This document shows positions 28,869-38,966 of a DNA stretch of 64,000 nucleotides, piece by piece. Numbering within the stretch: position 1 is the stretch's first letter; every line of letters starts with the position of its first letter. Origin of the DNA: Bradyrhizobium sp. Rc3b (lineage in GTDB: Bacteria > Pseudomonadota > Alphaproteobacteria > Rhizobiales > Xanthobacteraceae); NCBI RefSeq assembly GCF_900114915.1, contig NZ_FOUS01000001.1:434001-498000 (forward strand), written 5' to 3'. The position numbers were made by a program, and so were the translations under genes. The notes below the pieces were generated by a model, which saw only the letters and a list, made by a program, of their open reading frames with translations, was not told the origin of the DNA and made no database searches.

Positions 28869-30074
28869 ATGGCTGGACCGGATGGAAGCGAGCGACTTGT
28901 CAAAAAGCACGAATTCGTCCAGCCGCGGCATTGCGCACTAGCGGGTCTCCTCGTCGCTTCATTCGCGCTCACTGGTTGCGGGCAGCCCGCCTCGCAAGGC
29001 GCTGCCCCGCCGCCGGCGCCCGTGACGGTCGCCCAGCCGGTCAAGCGCACCGTTACCGATTGGGACGAGTTCACCGGCCGCTTTGAGGCGGTGGAGGAAG
29101 TGCAGGTGCGCCCGCGCGTCGGCGGCTTCGTCAACTCGGTCGAATTCCAGGACGGCGCCATCGTGCGTCAGGGCGACCTGCTCTACGTGATCGACCCGCG
29201 TCCGTTCGAGGCGGTGGCCACGCAGGCGGAAGGGCAGCTGTCGGATGCCCGCGCCAAGGTGGAGCTTGCCAAGCGCGAGCTCGACCGCGGCCTCAGCCTG
29301 GTGCAGACCAGCGCCGTCTCCGAGCAGGTCGTCGACCAGCGCCGCCAGGCCCTGCAAGCTGCGCATGCGGCGGAGGTGCAGGCTGAAGGCGCGCTGAAAG
29401 CCGCCAGATTGAACATCGAATTCACCCATGTGGCGGCGCCGTTGACCGGCCGCGTTAGCCGCCATCTCGTCAGCCCCGGCAATCTCGTGCAGGGCAGCGA
29501 CAATGGCTCTTCGACCCTCCTGACCTCGATCGTCACGCTCGACCCGATCTACGTCTATTTCGACATGGATGAGGCGACTTTCATCAAATACAGCAAGCTG
29601 TGGTTCGAGGGGCGGCGTCCGAGCTCGCGCGATACGGCGAACCCGGTGCAGGTGACGCTGGCCGGCGAAACCAAGCCGTCGCATGAAGGCACCATCAACT
29701 TCCTCGACAACCGGCTCGACGTCTCGACCGGCACGCTACGCAGCCGCGCCGTGGTCAAGAATACCGATCTGTCGATCCTGCCGGGCCAGTTCGGGCGTGT
29801 CAGGCTGATCGGCAGCGCGCCCTATGAGGCGTTGCTTATTCCGGATGCTGCCGTCGCGACCGACCAGTCCCGCAAGATCGTGTTCGTGGTGAAACCCGAC
29901 GACACCGTCGAGGCGCGTCCCGTGGTGCTCGGGCCGCTCGATGACGGCCTGCGTGTGATCCGCGAAGGATTGAAGGCCGAGGACCGCGTCATCGTCAACG
30001 GCATCCAGCGTGCCCGAGTCGGCGCCAAGGTTGCCCCGCAGACTGCGCAAGCCCCGGCCGGTGGCAAGTCATGA
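28869..30074 (+). CDS. RND efflux pump periplasmic adaptor (membrane fusion) lipoprotein
   Basis: The frame opens earlier, but ATG 28869 has GAGGA six bases upstream, giving 401 residues. The N terminus is a lipoprotein signal with lipobox LTGC (LLVASFALTGCGQP). Then come a barrel-sandwich lipoyl-like domain (VRPRVGGFVNSVEFQDGAIV), an alpha-helical hairpin (about residues 125-175) and beta-barrel domains including LPGQFGRVRLIG. It bridges the inner-membrane pump to an outer-membrane channel in a MexE/AcrA-type tripartite exporter. Its stop overlaps the pump start by four bases. No outer-membrane TolC gene is in the window. Confidence 0.92.
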   Translation: MAGPDGSERLVKKHEFVQPRHCALAGLLVASFALTGCGQPASQGAAPPPAPVTVAQPVKRTVTDWDEFTGRFEAVEEVQVRPRVGGFVNSVEFQDGAIVRQGDLLYVIDPRPFEAVATQAEGQLSDARAKVELAKRELDRGLSLVQTSAVSEQVVDQRRQALQAAHAAEVQAEGALKAARLNIEFTHVAAPLTGRVSRHLVSPGNLVQGSDNGSSTLLTSIVTLDPIYVYFDMDEATFIKYSKLWFEGRRPSSRDTANPVQVTLAGETKPSHEGTINFLDNRLDVSTGTLRSRAVVKNTDLSILPGQFGRVRLIGSAPYEALLIPDAAVATDQSRKIVFVVKPDDTVEARPVVLGPLDDGLRVIREGLKAEDRVIVNGIQRARVGAKVAPQTAQAPAGGKS

Positions 30075-33000
30075 ATCTCGGCCGTCTCTCCATCAACCAG
30101 CCCATCCTGGCGATGGTGCTGTCGATCGTTCTCCTGATCGTCGGCGCGATCGCCTACACCACGCTGCCGGTCTCCGAATATCCGCAAGTGGTGCCGCCGA
30201 CCGTCGTCGTCACCACGCAATATCCCGGCGCTTCCGCGCAGACCGTTTCCGACACGGTCGCAGCTCCGATCGAGCAGGAGATCAACGGCGTCGAGGACAT
30301 GCTGTATCTCTACAGCCAGGCAACCTCGAACGGCCAGCTCACCATCACCGTCACCTTCAAGCTCGGCACCGATCTCGACAAGGCCCAGGTGCTGGTGCAG
30401 AACCGCGTCGCGATCGCGCAGCCACGCCTGCCCGAGGAGGTCCAGCGCAACGGCGTCACCACCCGCAAGAACTCGCCCGACATCCTGATGGTCGTGTTCA
30501 TGCTGTCGCCGGACGACACCTTCGACCAGCTCTACATCTCCAACTACGCGCTGCTCCAGGTCCGCGACCAGCTCTTGCGCCTCGACGGCGTCGGCGACAT
30601 CCAGATCTTCGGCGCGCGCGACTATTCGATGCGGCTGTGGCTCGACCCCGATAGAATTGCCAATCTCGGCCTGACCTCGGCCGAGGTTCTGGCCGCGATC
30701 CGCGCCCAGAATGTGCAGATTGCGGGCGGCCAGATCGCCGAGCCGCCGATCGCCGATCGCGCCTTCCAGCCGAACCTCACCTTCACCGGGCGCCTGAAGG
30801 ACCAGAAGCAGTTCGAGGACATCCTGATCAAGGCCGGCTCCGACGGCCGCGTGGTGCGGTTGCGTGACGTCGCCCGCATCGAGCTCGGTGCGCTCGCCTA
30901 CAGCACCAACAGCTTCCTGCTGCGCAAATCCGCGGTCGCCATGCTGGTGACGCAGCGACCGGGATCGAACGCGCTCGCGACGGCAAAGAACATCTCCGAT
31001 ACCATGACGAGGCTCAAGGAGAGCTTCCCGAAAGGCCTCGACTACAATATCGGCTATAACCCGACCGAGTTCATCGCCCAGTCCGTCCACGAGCTGATCA
31101 AGACCATCTACGAGGCGATGCTGCTCGTGGTCATCGTCGTGCTGGTGTTCCTGCAGGGCTGGCGGCCCGCGATCATTCCGATCATCGCGATCCCGGTGTC
31201 GCTGGTCGGCACCTTCGCGGTGATGGCGGCGCTGGGCTTCTCGATCAACAATCTCACTTTGTTCGGTCTCGTCCTCGCGGTCGGCATCGTGGTCGACGAT
31301 GCCATCGTGGTGGTCGAGAACGTCGAGCGCCATCTCGAGCACGGCATGAGCCGGCGCGACGCCGCGCTCAAGACCATGGAGGAGGTCGGCGGCGCGCTGG
31401 TCTCGATCGCGCTGGTGCTCTGCGCGGTGTTCGTCCCGACCGCGTTTCTGGGCGGTATTTCCGGGCAGTTCTTCCAGCAATTCGCCGTCACCATTGCGGT
31501 CGCGACGGCGATCTCCTGCTTCTGCTCGCTGACGCTGTCGCCGGCGCTGGCCTCGCAGATCCTGGTGCCGCACGAGGAGAAGCGGCCGCCGGCAAGCTGG
31601 AATGTCATCGCGCGGGCGTGGGGCGCCTTCACCGCGGTCTTCAACCGTGTGTTCGACCGGCTGGCGCATGGCTATGCCGGCCTCGCCGATTTCGTCATCC
31701 GCCATGCGGTGGTGATGATCCTGATCTACGTCGCGCTGATCGGCAGCGCCGGCTGGCTGATCGTGACGACCCCGCAGGGCTTCATCCCCGCGCAGGACCG
31801 CGGTTATGTCATCGTCTCCGTGCAATTGCCCGGAGCGGCATCGCTGGCCCGCACCACCGAGGTCGTGCGCGAGATCGAGCGGATCGCGCTGGACACGCCT
31901 GGCATCGTCCGCGTCGCGGCCTTTGCCGGCTTTTCCGGCGCGACGCGCACGCAGGCGGGTAATGCCGCGGCGCTGTTCCCGGTGTTCGATGAACCGGAGG
32001 CGCGGATCAAGAAAGGATTGACGGCCAACGCCATCACCGGCGAGCTGCGCAAGCGGCTGCAGGCGATCCAGGGCGCCTTCATCATCGTGATTCCGCCGCC
32101 GGCCGTGCCTGGCATCGGCACCGGCGGCGGCTTTACCATCCGCATCCAGGACCGTCAGGGCCGCGGGCCTGAGTTGCTCGCCGCGGCCACCGACGAGCTG
32201 GTCGCCGCGGCGCGCAAATCGCCGTCGCTGCTCGGCCCCACGGTGTTCTCGCCGTTCTCGGCCAACACGCCGCAGCTCTTCGTCGACATCGACCGCACCA
32301 AGGCGCAGAAGCTCGGCGTTCCCATCTCCAATATCAACGACACGATCCAGAGCTATTTCGGATCGACCTATGTCAACGACTTCAACCTGTTCGGCCGCAC
32401 CTATCACGTCACCGCGCAGGCCGACTTCCCGTTCCGGAAAGAGCCCAGCGACCTCGCACGCCTGCGCACGCGCAACGCCGCCGGCGACATGGTGATGCTC
32501 GGCAGCGTGGTCGAGTTCAGGGACGTCTCGGGTCCCGACCGCGTCGCGCGCTACAATCTCTATGCGGCGTCCGAGCTCCAAGGCGAGCCGGCACCGGGCA
32601 CCAGCTCGACCACGGCGCTCAACACCATCAAGAAGCTGGCGGACGACACCTTGCCGAGCGGTTTCACCTTCGAATGGACCGATCTGTCCTATCAGCAGAT
32701 CACCGGCGGCAATGCCGGCCTCTACGTGTTCCCGATCTGCGTGCTGTTCGTCTACCTCGTGCTCGCTGCGCAATATGGCAGCTGGACCCTGCCGTTCGCG
32801 GTGATTTTGATCGTGCCGATGTGCCTGCTCGCTGCCACCATCGGCGTGCGCATCATGGGCCAGGACGTCAACATCCTCACCCAGATCGGCTTCGTCGTGC
32901 TGGTGGGGCTGGCGGCCAAGAACGCGATTCTGATCGTCGAGTTCGCGCGCGACATCGAGAACGAGGGCAAGCCGCGGCTGGAGGCGGTGATCGACGCCTG

Positions 33001-33241
33001 CCGCTTGCGCCTGCGACCGATCCTGATGACGTCCTTCGCCTTCATCCTCGGCGTGCTGCCATTGGTGATATCGAGCGGCTCCGGCTCGGAGATGCGGCAG
33101 GCCGTCGGCGTCGCCGTGTTCTTCGGCATGATCGGCGTCACCCTGTTCGGCCTGTTGTTCACGCCGATCTTCTACGTGGTGGTGCGGAACCTGGCGGAAG
33201 GGCGGAATGAGGGGAAGAAGCCGCAGGTGGCGGGCCCCTAG
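30071..33241 (+). CDS. RND multidrug efflux pump, HAE1 family (AcrB/MexF-like)
   Basis: The 1056-residue inner-membrane pump starts with the typical SINQPILAMVLSIVLLIVGA and has 12 helices with two large periplasmic loops. The proton-relay pair in helix 4 is intact (AVGIVVDDAIVVVENVERHL). The second half mirrors this with GLAAKNAILIVEFARD. Length and the start of the protein fit the MexF/AcrB group that exports drugs and hydrophobic compounds. It is co-translated with the adaptor, and regulation is not evident because no TetR or LysR gene is next to it. Confidence 0.93.
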   Translation: MNLGRLSINQPILAMVLSIVLLIVGAIAYTTLPVSEYPQVVPPTVVVTTQYPGASAQTVSDTVAAPIEQEINGVEDMLYLYSQATSNGQLTITVTFKLGTDLDKAQVLVQNRVAIAQPRLPEEVQRNGVTTRKNSPDILMVVFMLSPDDTFDQLYISNYALLQVRDQLLRLDGVGDIQIFGARDYSMRLWLDPDRIANLGLTSAEVLAAIRAQNVQIAGGQIAEPPIADRAFQPNLTFTGRLKDQKQFEDILIKAGSDGRVVRLRDVARIELGALAYSTNSFLLRKSAVAMLVTQRPGSNALATAKNISDTMTRLKESFPKGLDYNIGYNPTEFIAQSVHELIKTIYEAMLLVVIVVLVFLQGWRPAIIPIIAIPVSLVGTFAVMAALGFSINNLTLFGLVLAVGIVVDDAIVVVENVERHLEHGMSRRDAALKTMEEVGGALVSIALVLCAVFVPTAFLGGISGQFFQQFAVTIAVATAISCFCSLTLSPALASQILVPHEEKRPPASWNVIARAWGAFTAVFNRVFDRLAHGYAGLADFVIRHAVVMILIYVALIGSAGWLIVTTPQGFIPAQDRGYVIVSVQLPGAASLARTTEVVREIERIALDTPGIVRVAAFAGFSGATRTQAGNAAALFPVFDEPEARIKKGLTANAITGELRKRLQAIQGAFIIVIPPPAVPGIGTGGGFTIRIQDRQGRGPELLAAATDELVAAARKSPSLLGPTVFSPFSANTPQLFVDIDRTKAQKLGVPISNINDTIQSYFGSTYVNDFNLFGRTYHVTAQADFPFRKEPSDLARLRTRNAAGDMVMLGSVVEFRDVSGPDRVARYNLYAASELQGEPAPGTSSTTALNTIKKLADDTLPSGFTFEWTDLSYQQITGGNAGLYVFPICVLFVYLVLAAQYGSWTLPFAVILIVPMCLLAATIGVRIMGQDVNILTQIGFVVLVGLAAKNAILIVEFARDIENEGKPRLEAVIDACRLRLRPILMTSFAFILGVLPLVISSGSGSEMRQAVGVAVFFGMIGVTLFGLLFTPIFYVVVRNLAEGRNEGKKPQVAGP

Positions 33242-33279
33242 TTGTCGGTGGCGGCCACTTGCGTCCCCTCACTCCCAGT

Positions 33280-33439
33280 GTCGTCCCCGCGAAAGCGGGG
33301 ATCCATAGCCACAGGGAGCAGTTTGGCGAAGACTCGGAGCTGCGAGGTTCGCCCCAAACCTCTCCCTGTGGTTATGGCGACGAGCGCAAGCGCTCGCGCC
33401 GGGATCCCGGATCTTCGCTTCGCTCGTCCGGGACGACAG
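33280..33439 (+). repeat. Intergenic palindrome, family D, in the gap 33242-33576
   Basis: GTCGTCCCCGCGAAAGCGGG at the left contains its own hairpin, CCCCGC-GAAA-GCGGGG. The right end CGTCCGGGACGAC closes the outer stem, with inner CCACAGGGAG opposed by CTCCCTGTGG. The remaining 130 bases to the binding-protein start hold a GGGAG ribosome site but no gene. The 5' leader likely contains the promoter for 33577, which I could not place. Confidence 0.8.
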
Positions 33440-33576
33440 CTCATTTTGTCGCGCCACCCGCGATGCCAATTGGCACACGCCCATACTAACGACCAACTTG
33501 AAATGGATGGGCAGGCGCGGGGTTCTTCACTAGTATCCGCGCGATTTCAAAACAGAAAACTGCTGGGAGCTAACAG

Positions 33577-34770
33577 ATGAAATCAGGACTTTTGGCCGCC
33601 GTCGCAACCTCTGCTCTGGTGCTGGCGGCGCCGGCCTCCGCGCAAGGCGTCAAGATCGGCATCCTCAACGACCAATCCGGCGTCTATGCCGATTACGGCG
33701 GCAAATGGTCGGTCGAGGCGGCCAGGATGGCGATCGAGGATTTTGGCGGCGAGGTGCTCGGCCAGAAGATCGAGCTCGTCACCGCCGACCACCAGAACAA
33801 GCCTGACCTCGCGAGCTCGATCGCGCGGCGCTGGTACGACGTCGAGAACGTCGACATGATCACGGAGCTGACGACCTCCTCGGTCGCGCTCGCGATCCAC
33901 GAGCTCTCCAAGGAAAAGAAGAAGATCGACATCGTCGTCGGCGCGGCGACCTCGCGACTCACCGGCGATGCGTGCCAGCCCTACGGCTTCCACTGGGCTT
34001 ACGACACCCGCGCGCTCGGCGTCGGCACCGGTGGTGCGCTGACCAAGGCCGGCGGCGACACCTGGTTCTTCCTCACCGCGGACTACGCCTTCGGCTACGC
34101 GCTGGAGAAGGACACCAGCGAGATTGTCACCGCCAATGGCGGCAAGGTGGTCGGCTCGGTGCGCGTGCCGCTCAACTCGTCGGACTTCTCCTCCTTCCTG
34201 CTGCAGGCGCAGAGCTCGAAGGCGAAGATCGTCGGTCTCGCCAATGCCGGCCTCGACACCACCAACTCGATCAAGCAGGCGTCCGAGTTCGGCATCGTCG
34301 CCAGCGGGCAGAAGCTTGCCGGCCTCTTGATGACGCTTGCCGAAGTGAACGGCCTCGGCCTGCAGGCCGCGCAAGGCCTGGTGCTGACCGAGGGCTATTA
34401 CTGGGATCTCAATGACAAGACCCGCAATCTCGGCGAACGCTTCCTCAAGCGCACCGGCCGGATGCCGAGCATGATCCACGCCGGCACCTACTCCGCGACG
34501 CTGAGCTATCTCAAGGCGGTCAAGGCCGCCGGCACCAAGGATCCGGAAGCCGTCGCCAAGAAGCTGAAGGAACTCCCGGTCAACGATGACTTCGCGCAGG
34601 GCGGCAAGGTGCTCGAGAACGGCCGCATGGTCCACGACATGTATCTGTTCGAGGTCAAGAAACCCTCGGAATCGAAGAAGCCCTGGGACTATTACAAGCT
34701 GCTCGCCACCGTCCCCGGCGACAAGGCCTTCTTCACCGCCAAGGAAAGCGGCTGCCCGCTGACGAAGTGA
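33577..34770 (+). CDS. ABC transporter substrate-binding protein (LivK/HAAT family)
   Basis: ATG 33577 follows GGGAG by seven bases; 397 residues. A Sec signal peptide (MKSGLLAAVATSALVLAAPA, then SAQG) leads into a type I periplasmic binding fold with KIGILNDQSGVYADYGGKW and a second lobe at WFFLTADYAFGYALEKD. It probably binds an amino acid-like or small organic acid ligand for a Liv-type permease that is not in this window. It is flanked by family D palindromes on both sides and so looks like a monocistronic unit. Confidence 0.9.
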   Translation: MKSGLLAAVATSALVLAAPASAQGVKIGILNDQSGVYADYGGKWSVEAARMAIEDFGGEVLGQKIELVTADHQNKPDLASSIARRWYDVENVDMITELTTSSVALAIHELSKEKKKIDIVVGAATSRLTGDACQPYGFHWAYDTRALGVGTGGALTKAGGDTWFFLTADYAFGYALEKDTSEIVTANGGKVVGSVRVPLNSSDFSSFLLQAQSSKAKIVGLANAGLDTTNSIKQASEFGIVASGQKLAGLLMTLAEVNGLGLQAAQGLVLTEGYYWDLNDKTRNLGERFLKRTGRMPSMIHAGTYSATLSYLKAVKAAGTKDPEAVAKKLKELPVNDDFAQGGKVLENGRMVHDMYLFEVKKPSESKKPWDYYKLLATVPGDKAFFTAKESGCPLTK

Positions 34771-34847
34771 CGGCTCTCGTGTCCCGGACGCGCTGCAGCG
34801 TGAAACGCTGCTGCGCAGAGCCGGGACCCACGCTCGTGCCACACTCT

Positions 34848-34991
34848 GTCGTCCCCGCGAAGGCGGGGACCCATAACCCCAGGGGGAAGTTGTCGCGCGG
34901 GCTGATAACTTCGAGTCTTCGCCAAACCTCTCCCTGTGAGTATGGGTCCCGGATCAGCGCTCCGCTTCGCTACGCTTGTCCGGGACGACAG
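34848..34991 (+). repeat. Intergenic palindrome, family D
   Basis: GTCGTCCCCGCGAAGGCGGG with its internal hairpin, ACCCATA arms and a closing CCGGGACGACAGC form the family D pattern. A partial related element (CCCGGACGCGCTGCAGCGTG) precedes it at about 34782. It lies between convergent genes and probably folds in both transcripts. Confidence 0.75.
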
Positions 34992-35017
34992 CGAAACGTG
35001 GGGCTGCAGATCATCCC

Positions 35018-35404
35018 TCACACCATCCGCAACACCACCGCTCCAAGCGCCCCCGCCCACAGCGCCATGGCGGCGAGCGCCTGGATCGCAAAGCCGGTGC
35101 CGCGCTTGGCTGCCGCCTTCGTATAGCCGATGAAGTAGACGATGCGGCCGATGATCCAGACCGCGCCGATCGCTGCCGCGGTGCCGTCGCCGATATAGAT
35201 CGCGAACAGCCAGAGCGCCGGCAGGACAATCGGCATCCATTCCAGCGTGTTCATCTGGATGCGGAAGGCGCGTTCGAAATCCGGATGGCCGGACATCGCC
35301 GGCACCTTGACGCCGGTCTTGGTGCGCGAGCGCGACACGTTGATGGCGGTGAAGAAATAAAACGCGATCGCCAGCAGCGTGACGAGGGCGGTGAAATGAT
35401 ACAT
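35018..35404 (-). CDS. MAPEG-family membrane protein
   Basis: ATG 35402-35404 follows AAGGA by about seven bases; 128 residues. Four predicted membrane helices and the charged first loop (RSRTKTGVKVPAMSGHPDFE, then RAFRIQMNTLEWMP) match MAPEG proteins, glutathione-dependent membrane enzymes and their bacterial relatives. The ER-type N-x-x-E motif is present as QMNTLEW. It starts 27 bases after the stop of the lipocalin-like gene and so may be the last gene of the ABC operon upstream. Substrate unknown. Confidence 0.85.
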   Translation of the reverse strand: MYHFTALVTLLAIAFYFFTAINVSRSRTKTGVKVPAMSGHPDFERAFRIQMNTLEWMPIVLPALWLFAIYIGDGTAAAIGAVWIIGRIVYFIGYTKAAAKRGTGFAIQALAAMALWAGALGAVVLRMV

Positions 35405-35431
35405 CGCTGGTTCCTTCAAACAGACCGCGCT

Positions 35432-36514
35432 TCAATACCCGGTCAGCTCGAGATAGCCAACGCCATCATGCGTCCCGGCAAAGCTGATCGGCCCCTCCCA
35501 ATAGGAGAAGCCGGTCCCCATCCAGGCCCTGGGATTGAGCGGCTTGCAGTGGATCGAGAACGATCGCGACGGGATCACGATCTGCCATTCCACGGGCAGC
35601 TTGCGTCCCGCAACCTCCGCCGTCGCCTTCGGGATCATCTGAATGTCGTCGCCCGCGATCATCTGCGTTTCGCCGGCAGCGTTGATCCAGTTGCCGAACG
35701 GATAGTCTTTGCCGTCCTTCTGTCGCAGCCGGTACAGCATCAGCTTGTCGCCTGACGACAGATGCAGCGACAGCCAGTCCCAGCCGGTCTGGTCGGCGTC
35801 GAGCGGCTGGCTGCTCCATTCGCGGTCCATCCAGGCCTGGCCCGTCACGTCCACCGGTTTGTCGTCGATGGTGAGCGTGCCGCGGGCGCGGTAGAACGGC
35901 TGGCTGTAATAATAGGACGCCTGCCCACGCTCCGACTTGCGGCTGTAGCCGCGATCGCCCTGTAAGACGACCGGCCGGTCGGCCTCCAGCGTCAGCGCGT
36001 AGCTGAAATCGGTGCTGGACGCCTTCAGCGCCACCGGCGCCAAAGTGCGATCGTCGGTGCGCTCAAAACCCTTCATCTCCCAATCATCGATCCAGGCATC
36101 GAACGGCTTTGCCGTGACGCCGGCCTGCCCCACGCCGCCGCGTGAAAAGACTTCGTTGAAGCGGTGGGTGTCGGCGCGCGTCACCGCGGCGTGCGCCATC
36201 CACACCTGCTGATTGGCCCAGCCTTCGCCTTGCGGGCCCGGCTGCGCCGCCTGACGGAACAGCGTCCATTGCAGGCCGCACGCCGCGCCGCTGCCGTCGA
36301 CGAGGTTTGCCGTCAGATACCACCATTCGATACGAAACTCCGGATGCGGCCCGTGATCGCCAGGAAAGGCAAACAGCTTTCCCGGCGTCACCTTCCCAAA
36401 GCCATCCGCTTTCTCACCGAGCCCGGCATAGCCCTGCGCGCTGGCGCGGCGTGCGAGGGCCAGCGCGGCGATGCCGCCGGCGAAGGCGCGGCGCGACATG
36501 CGATCAGCGCTCAT
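35432..36514 (-). CDS. AttH/CrtC-type lipocalin-like protein (putative ABC-operon hydrolase/carrier)
   Basis: ATG 36514 overlaps the permease gene by 11 bases; an in-frame ATG at 36499 is an alternative. The 360-residue product has a Tat-like export signal (SRRAFAGGIAALALARRASA). Two lipocalin-like halves follow, with the conserved EWWYLTANL and WMDREWSSQ motifs of the CrtC/AttH family. In other bacteria AttH-type proteins are encoded with an ABC transporter of the same make-up. The biochemical role is not established; lipid or pigment-like ligands are possible. Confidence 0.85.
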   Translation of the reverse strand: MSADRMSRRAFAGGIAALALARRASAQGYAGLGEKADGFGKVTPGKLFAFPGDHGPHPEFRIEWWYLTANLVDGSGAACGLQWTLFRQAAQPGPQGEGWANQQVWMAHAAVTRADTHRFNEVFSRGGVGQAGVTAKPFDAWIDDWEMKGFERTDDRTLAPVALKASSTDFSYALTLEADRPVVLQGDRGYSRKSERGQASYYYSQPFYRARGTLTIDDKPVDVTGQAWMDREWSSQPLDADQTGWDWLSLHLSSGDKLMLYRLRQKDGKDYPFGNWINAAGETQMIAGDDIQMIPKATAEVAGRKLPVEWQIVIPSRSFSIHCKPLNPRAWMGTGFSYWEGPISFAGTHDGVGYLELTGY

Positions 36515-38966
36515 TGGCAAACACCTTGACGAGATTTTCCGGCTGCATCCGCGCCAGCCGTGCCACCGGCAACAGCGCCGCAAGCAGCGACGCGAGCAGC
36601 GCGACCGCGACCAGCTCAACCAGCTGCAGCGGGAATACGTGGAAAGGCAGCCGCCAGCCGAACGCCTTCACGTTCACGATCGCGATCAGGCACCACGCCA
36701 CCAGGAGGCCGAGCGGCACGGCGAGCAGCGCCGTGAACAGCGCCACCGACAGCGTCTTGGTCAATTCGATCGCGGCAAGGCGCGGCCGGGTGATGCCGAT
36801 CGCCCACAGTGGCGCGAGGTGCGGCAGGCGGGAGTTCGCCAGCGTGAGCAGACTCGTGAACAGCGCGATCCCGGCGACACCGAGCGTGAACGCATTCAGC
36901 GCCGAGGTCACTGCAAAGGTGCGGTTGAAAATGCGGATCGATTCCGCCTTCACCGTCGCCTGGTCGGCCACACTGCGGTCGTCGAGCGCGAATTGCTTCT
37001 GCAAGGCCGCGATCAGGCCGGGAATGTTCTCCTTCGCGACGATCAGGCCGATCCGCGTCTGTGGCGTCTGCGGAAACTGCCGGATCAGCGCCGCGACGTT
37101 GACGGTGAGTTGCCCCCTGGGATTGCCGTAATCGGCATAGATACCGACGATGTCGAGTTCCCATGTCCCGCTAGGTGCCGGCACCTCGACGACGTCGCCG
37201 ATGCGGACGTTGAGGCGGCGGCTGAGCTGCTCGCTGATGAAGGCGGCATTGCCCGGCACGAGCCGGCTCCAGCCGCGCGGCGCAGTTTCCAGCAGCGGCC
37301 AGCGCTCGCGATAGAGCGCGTGGTCGGGCAGGCCGAGCAATTCCACCGGTTGGCCCTGAACCTGCGCCTCGGCGCGGCCGCCCGACAGGATCGCCTGCAC
37401 GTCGCTGCGCTCGCGCAGCCAGTTGCGGATGTCAACGCCTTGCGCATTGTCGGAGGCGCTGATGTAGACGTCGGCTGCGAGCCGTCCGTTCAGCCAGCCG
37501 AGGAAGGTGCGGCTGAAGGTTTCCACCATGGTGGACACCCCGACATTGACGGCGAGCGCGAGCAGCAGCGCCATCAGCGCGAGCGACAATCCAGAAAGCT
37601 GCTGCCGGCTGTCCGCCCAGAACCACAGCGCAAGCGGCTTTCTCGCGGCGCGCTGACCCGCGAGCAGGATGATCTCGAGCAGCGCCGGCAGGATCAGCGC
37701 CGCGCCGAACATCAGCGCCGCCAGCACGCCAAAGCCCGCGATCAGCGATTGCCCGTATTGAAGCAACAGCAGCGCGACCGCGAACACGGCGCAGGCCGCG
37801 CAGCTCTGCAGGACCAGCCAGCGGCGCTGCCTCTGCTGCCAGGCGTGCGGCTGCGCGGTCGCCAGCACAGGCATCCTGATCGCCTTGATCAGGCTGGTCG
37901 CCGCCGCAACAAGCGCGCCCGCAATGCTGATGCCGATGCCGGCGAGCCACCATTCAGGCTGTAAGGTCAGTTGCCCCGGGATCTGTGCGCCATAGAGCCC
38001 GCGTAGTGACGCCGCGACGTCGGGCAGCAGCACTGCCGCGATGAAATAGCCGCAGACGAGCCCGATCAGGCCGGCGATCAGCGCCAGCGCCACGAGCTCG
38101 ACCACCAGCACGGCGTTGACCAGCCGCGCCGAGGCGCCGCAGGCGCGCAGCGTTCGCAACATCGGCAGCCGCTGCTCGAAGGCGAGGCCGACAGCCGAGT
38201 TGACGATGAACAGGCCGACGAAGAACGACAACAAGCCGAACGCCGTGAGATTGAGGTGAAAGCTGTCGGTGAGGCGTTCCAGCTCGGTCTCCGCGTTCGG
38301 CTCGACCAGCTGCAACCGGTCGCCGACCACGCTGGCCAGCGGCGCAGGCTTGCTCTTCGGCTTGCCGATCAGAAGCCGCGACAACTGATCCGGCTTGTTC
38401 AGCAGACGCTGCGCCACGCCGATATCGACCACCAGCACCCCGGGCGCGAGCTGCGGCAGCACGCGTAGCGGCGGCAATCTTGTGCCGTTGCTGATCGGGG
38501 GCGCCGCGCCTTCTGCTTCCTGCAAGTCGCTCAACGTCTCCCGTGCCACCAATGTCTGGCCCGGCGGTGCAACAAAGCTGCCTAAATCCGCAGCACCGAG
38601 ACGCGGTGCGTTGCCGATTTCGAGCGGCAGCGTCACCGGCTCGATCCCGAGCAGCCGCACCGAGCGTCCGTTGATCTGGACCCGGCCCTCCAGCGCCGGC
38701 GACACCGGCCAGCCGGCGCGGCGGAGCTTGATGAACAATTCCTGCGGAAAGGTCGCTGCCTGGGGCGCCACCAGCATCGCGGTGCGCACGCCGCCGAACG
38801 TCGCCGCCGCGCGGTCATAGGCGTTGCGGGCCTGCTGGTTGATGGCCTGCACGCCGCTCCACAGCGCGGTCGCCGCGATCAGCCCGACCAGCAGCGTCGC
38901 GAACTGCATCTTGTGACGCCGCCAATGGCTGAGCAGCACCGCGAGGACCCAGAGCGCGCGTCTCAT
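36504..38966 (-). CDS. ABC transporter permease with two FtsX-like domains (AttF/G-type fusion)
   Basis: This 820-residue inner-membrane protein has a first helix (about residues 20-40), a long periplasmic domain, then helices near 265-360. A second block repeats the plan: helices near 400-490, a periplasmic domain, and three C-terminal helices near 690-800. The final arm FPLQLVELVAVALLASLLAA is typical FtsX/MacB. Two FtsX permease units in one chain suggest it works as a monomeric pair with the ATPase encoded just upstream, whose stop it overlaps by four bases. Such transporters usually extract or move lipids or lipoproteins rather than import solutes. Confidence 0.88.
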   Translation of the reverse strand: MRRALWVLAVLLSHWRRHKMQFATLLVGLIAATALWSGVQAINQQARNAYDRAAATFGGVRTAMLVAPQAATFPQELFIKLRRAGWPVSPALEGRVQINGRSVRLLGIEPVTLPLEIGNAPRLGAADLGSFVAPPGQTLVARETLSDLQEAEGAAPPISNGTRLPPLRVLPQLAPGVLVVDIGVAQRLLNKPDQLSRLLIGKPKSKPAPLASVVGDRLQLVEPNAETELERLTDSFHLNLTAFGLLSFFVGLFIVNSAVGLAFEQRLPMLRTLRACGASARLVNAVLVVELVALALIAGLIGLVCGYFIAAVLLPDVAASLRGLYGAQIPGQLTLQPEWWLAGIGISIAGALVAAATSLIKAIRMPVLATAQPHAWQQRQRRWLVLQSCAACAVFAVALLLLQYGQSLIAGFGVLAALMFGAALILPALLEIILLAGQRAARKPLALWFWADSRQQLSGLSLALMALLLALAVNVGVSTMVETFSRTFLGWLNGRLAADVYISASDNAQGVDIRNWLRERSDVQAILSGGRAEAQVQGQPVELLGLPDHALYRERWPLLETAPRGWSRLVPGNAAFISEQLSRRLNVRIGDVVEVPAPSGTWELDIVGIYADYGNPRGQLTVNVAALIRQFPQTPQTRIGLIVAKENIPGLIAALQKQFALDDRSVADQATVKAESIRIFNRTFAVTSALNAFTLGVAGIALFTSLLTLANSRLPHLAPLWAIGITRPRLAAIELTKTLSVALFTALLAVPLGLLVAWCLIAIVNVKAFGWRLPFHVFPLQLVELVAVALLASLLAALLPVARLARMQPENLVKVFANER

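Noticed and set aside
29822..32773. A very long open frame antisense to the RND adaptor and pump (983 codons)
   Set aside because: It is the complement of high-GC codons of a clearly identified pump. Its product is an Arg/His/Asp-rich low-complexity string with no domain, and no ribosome site supports it.
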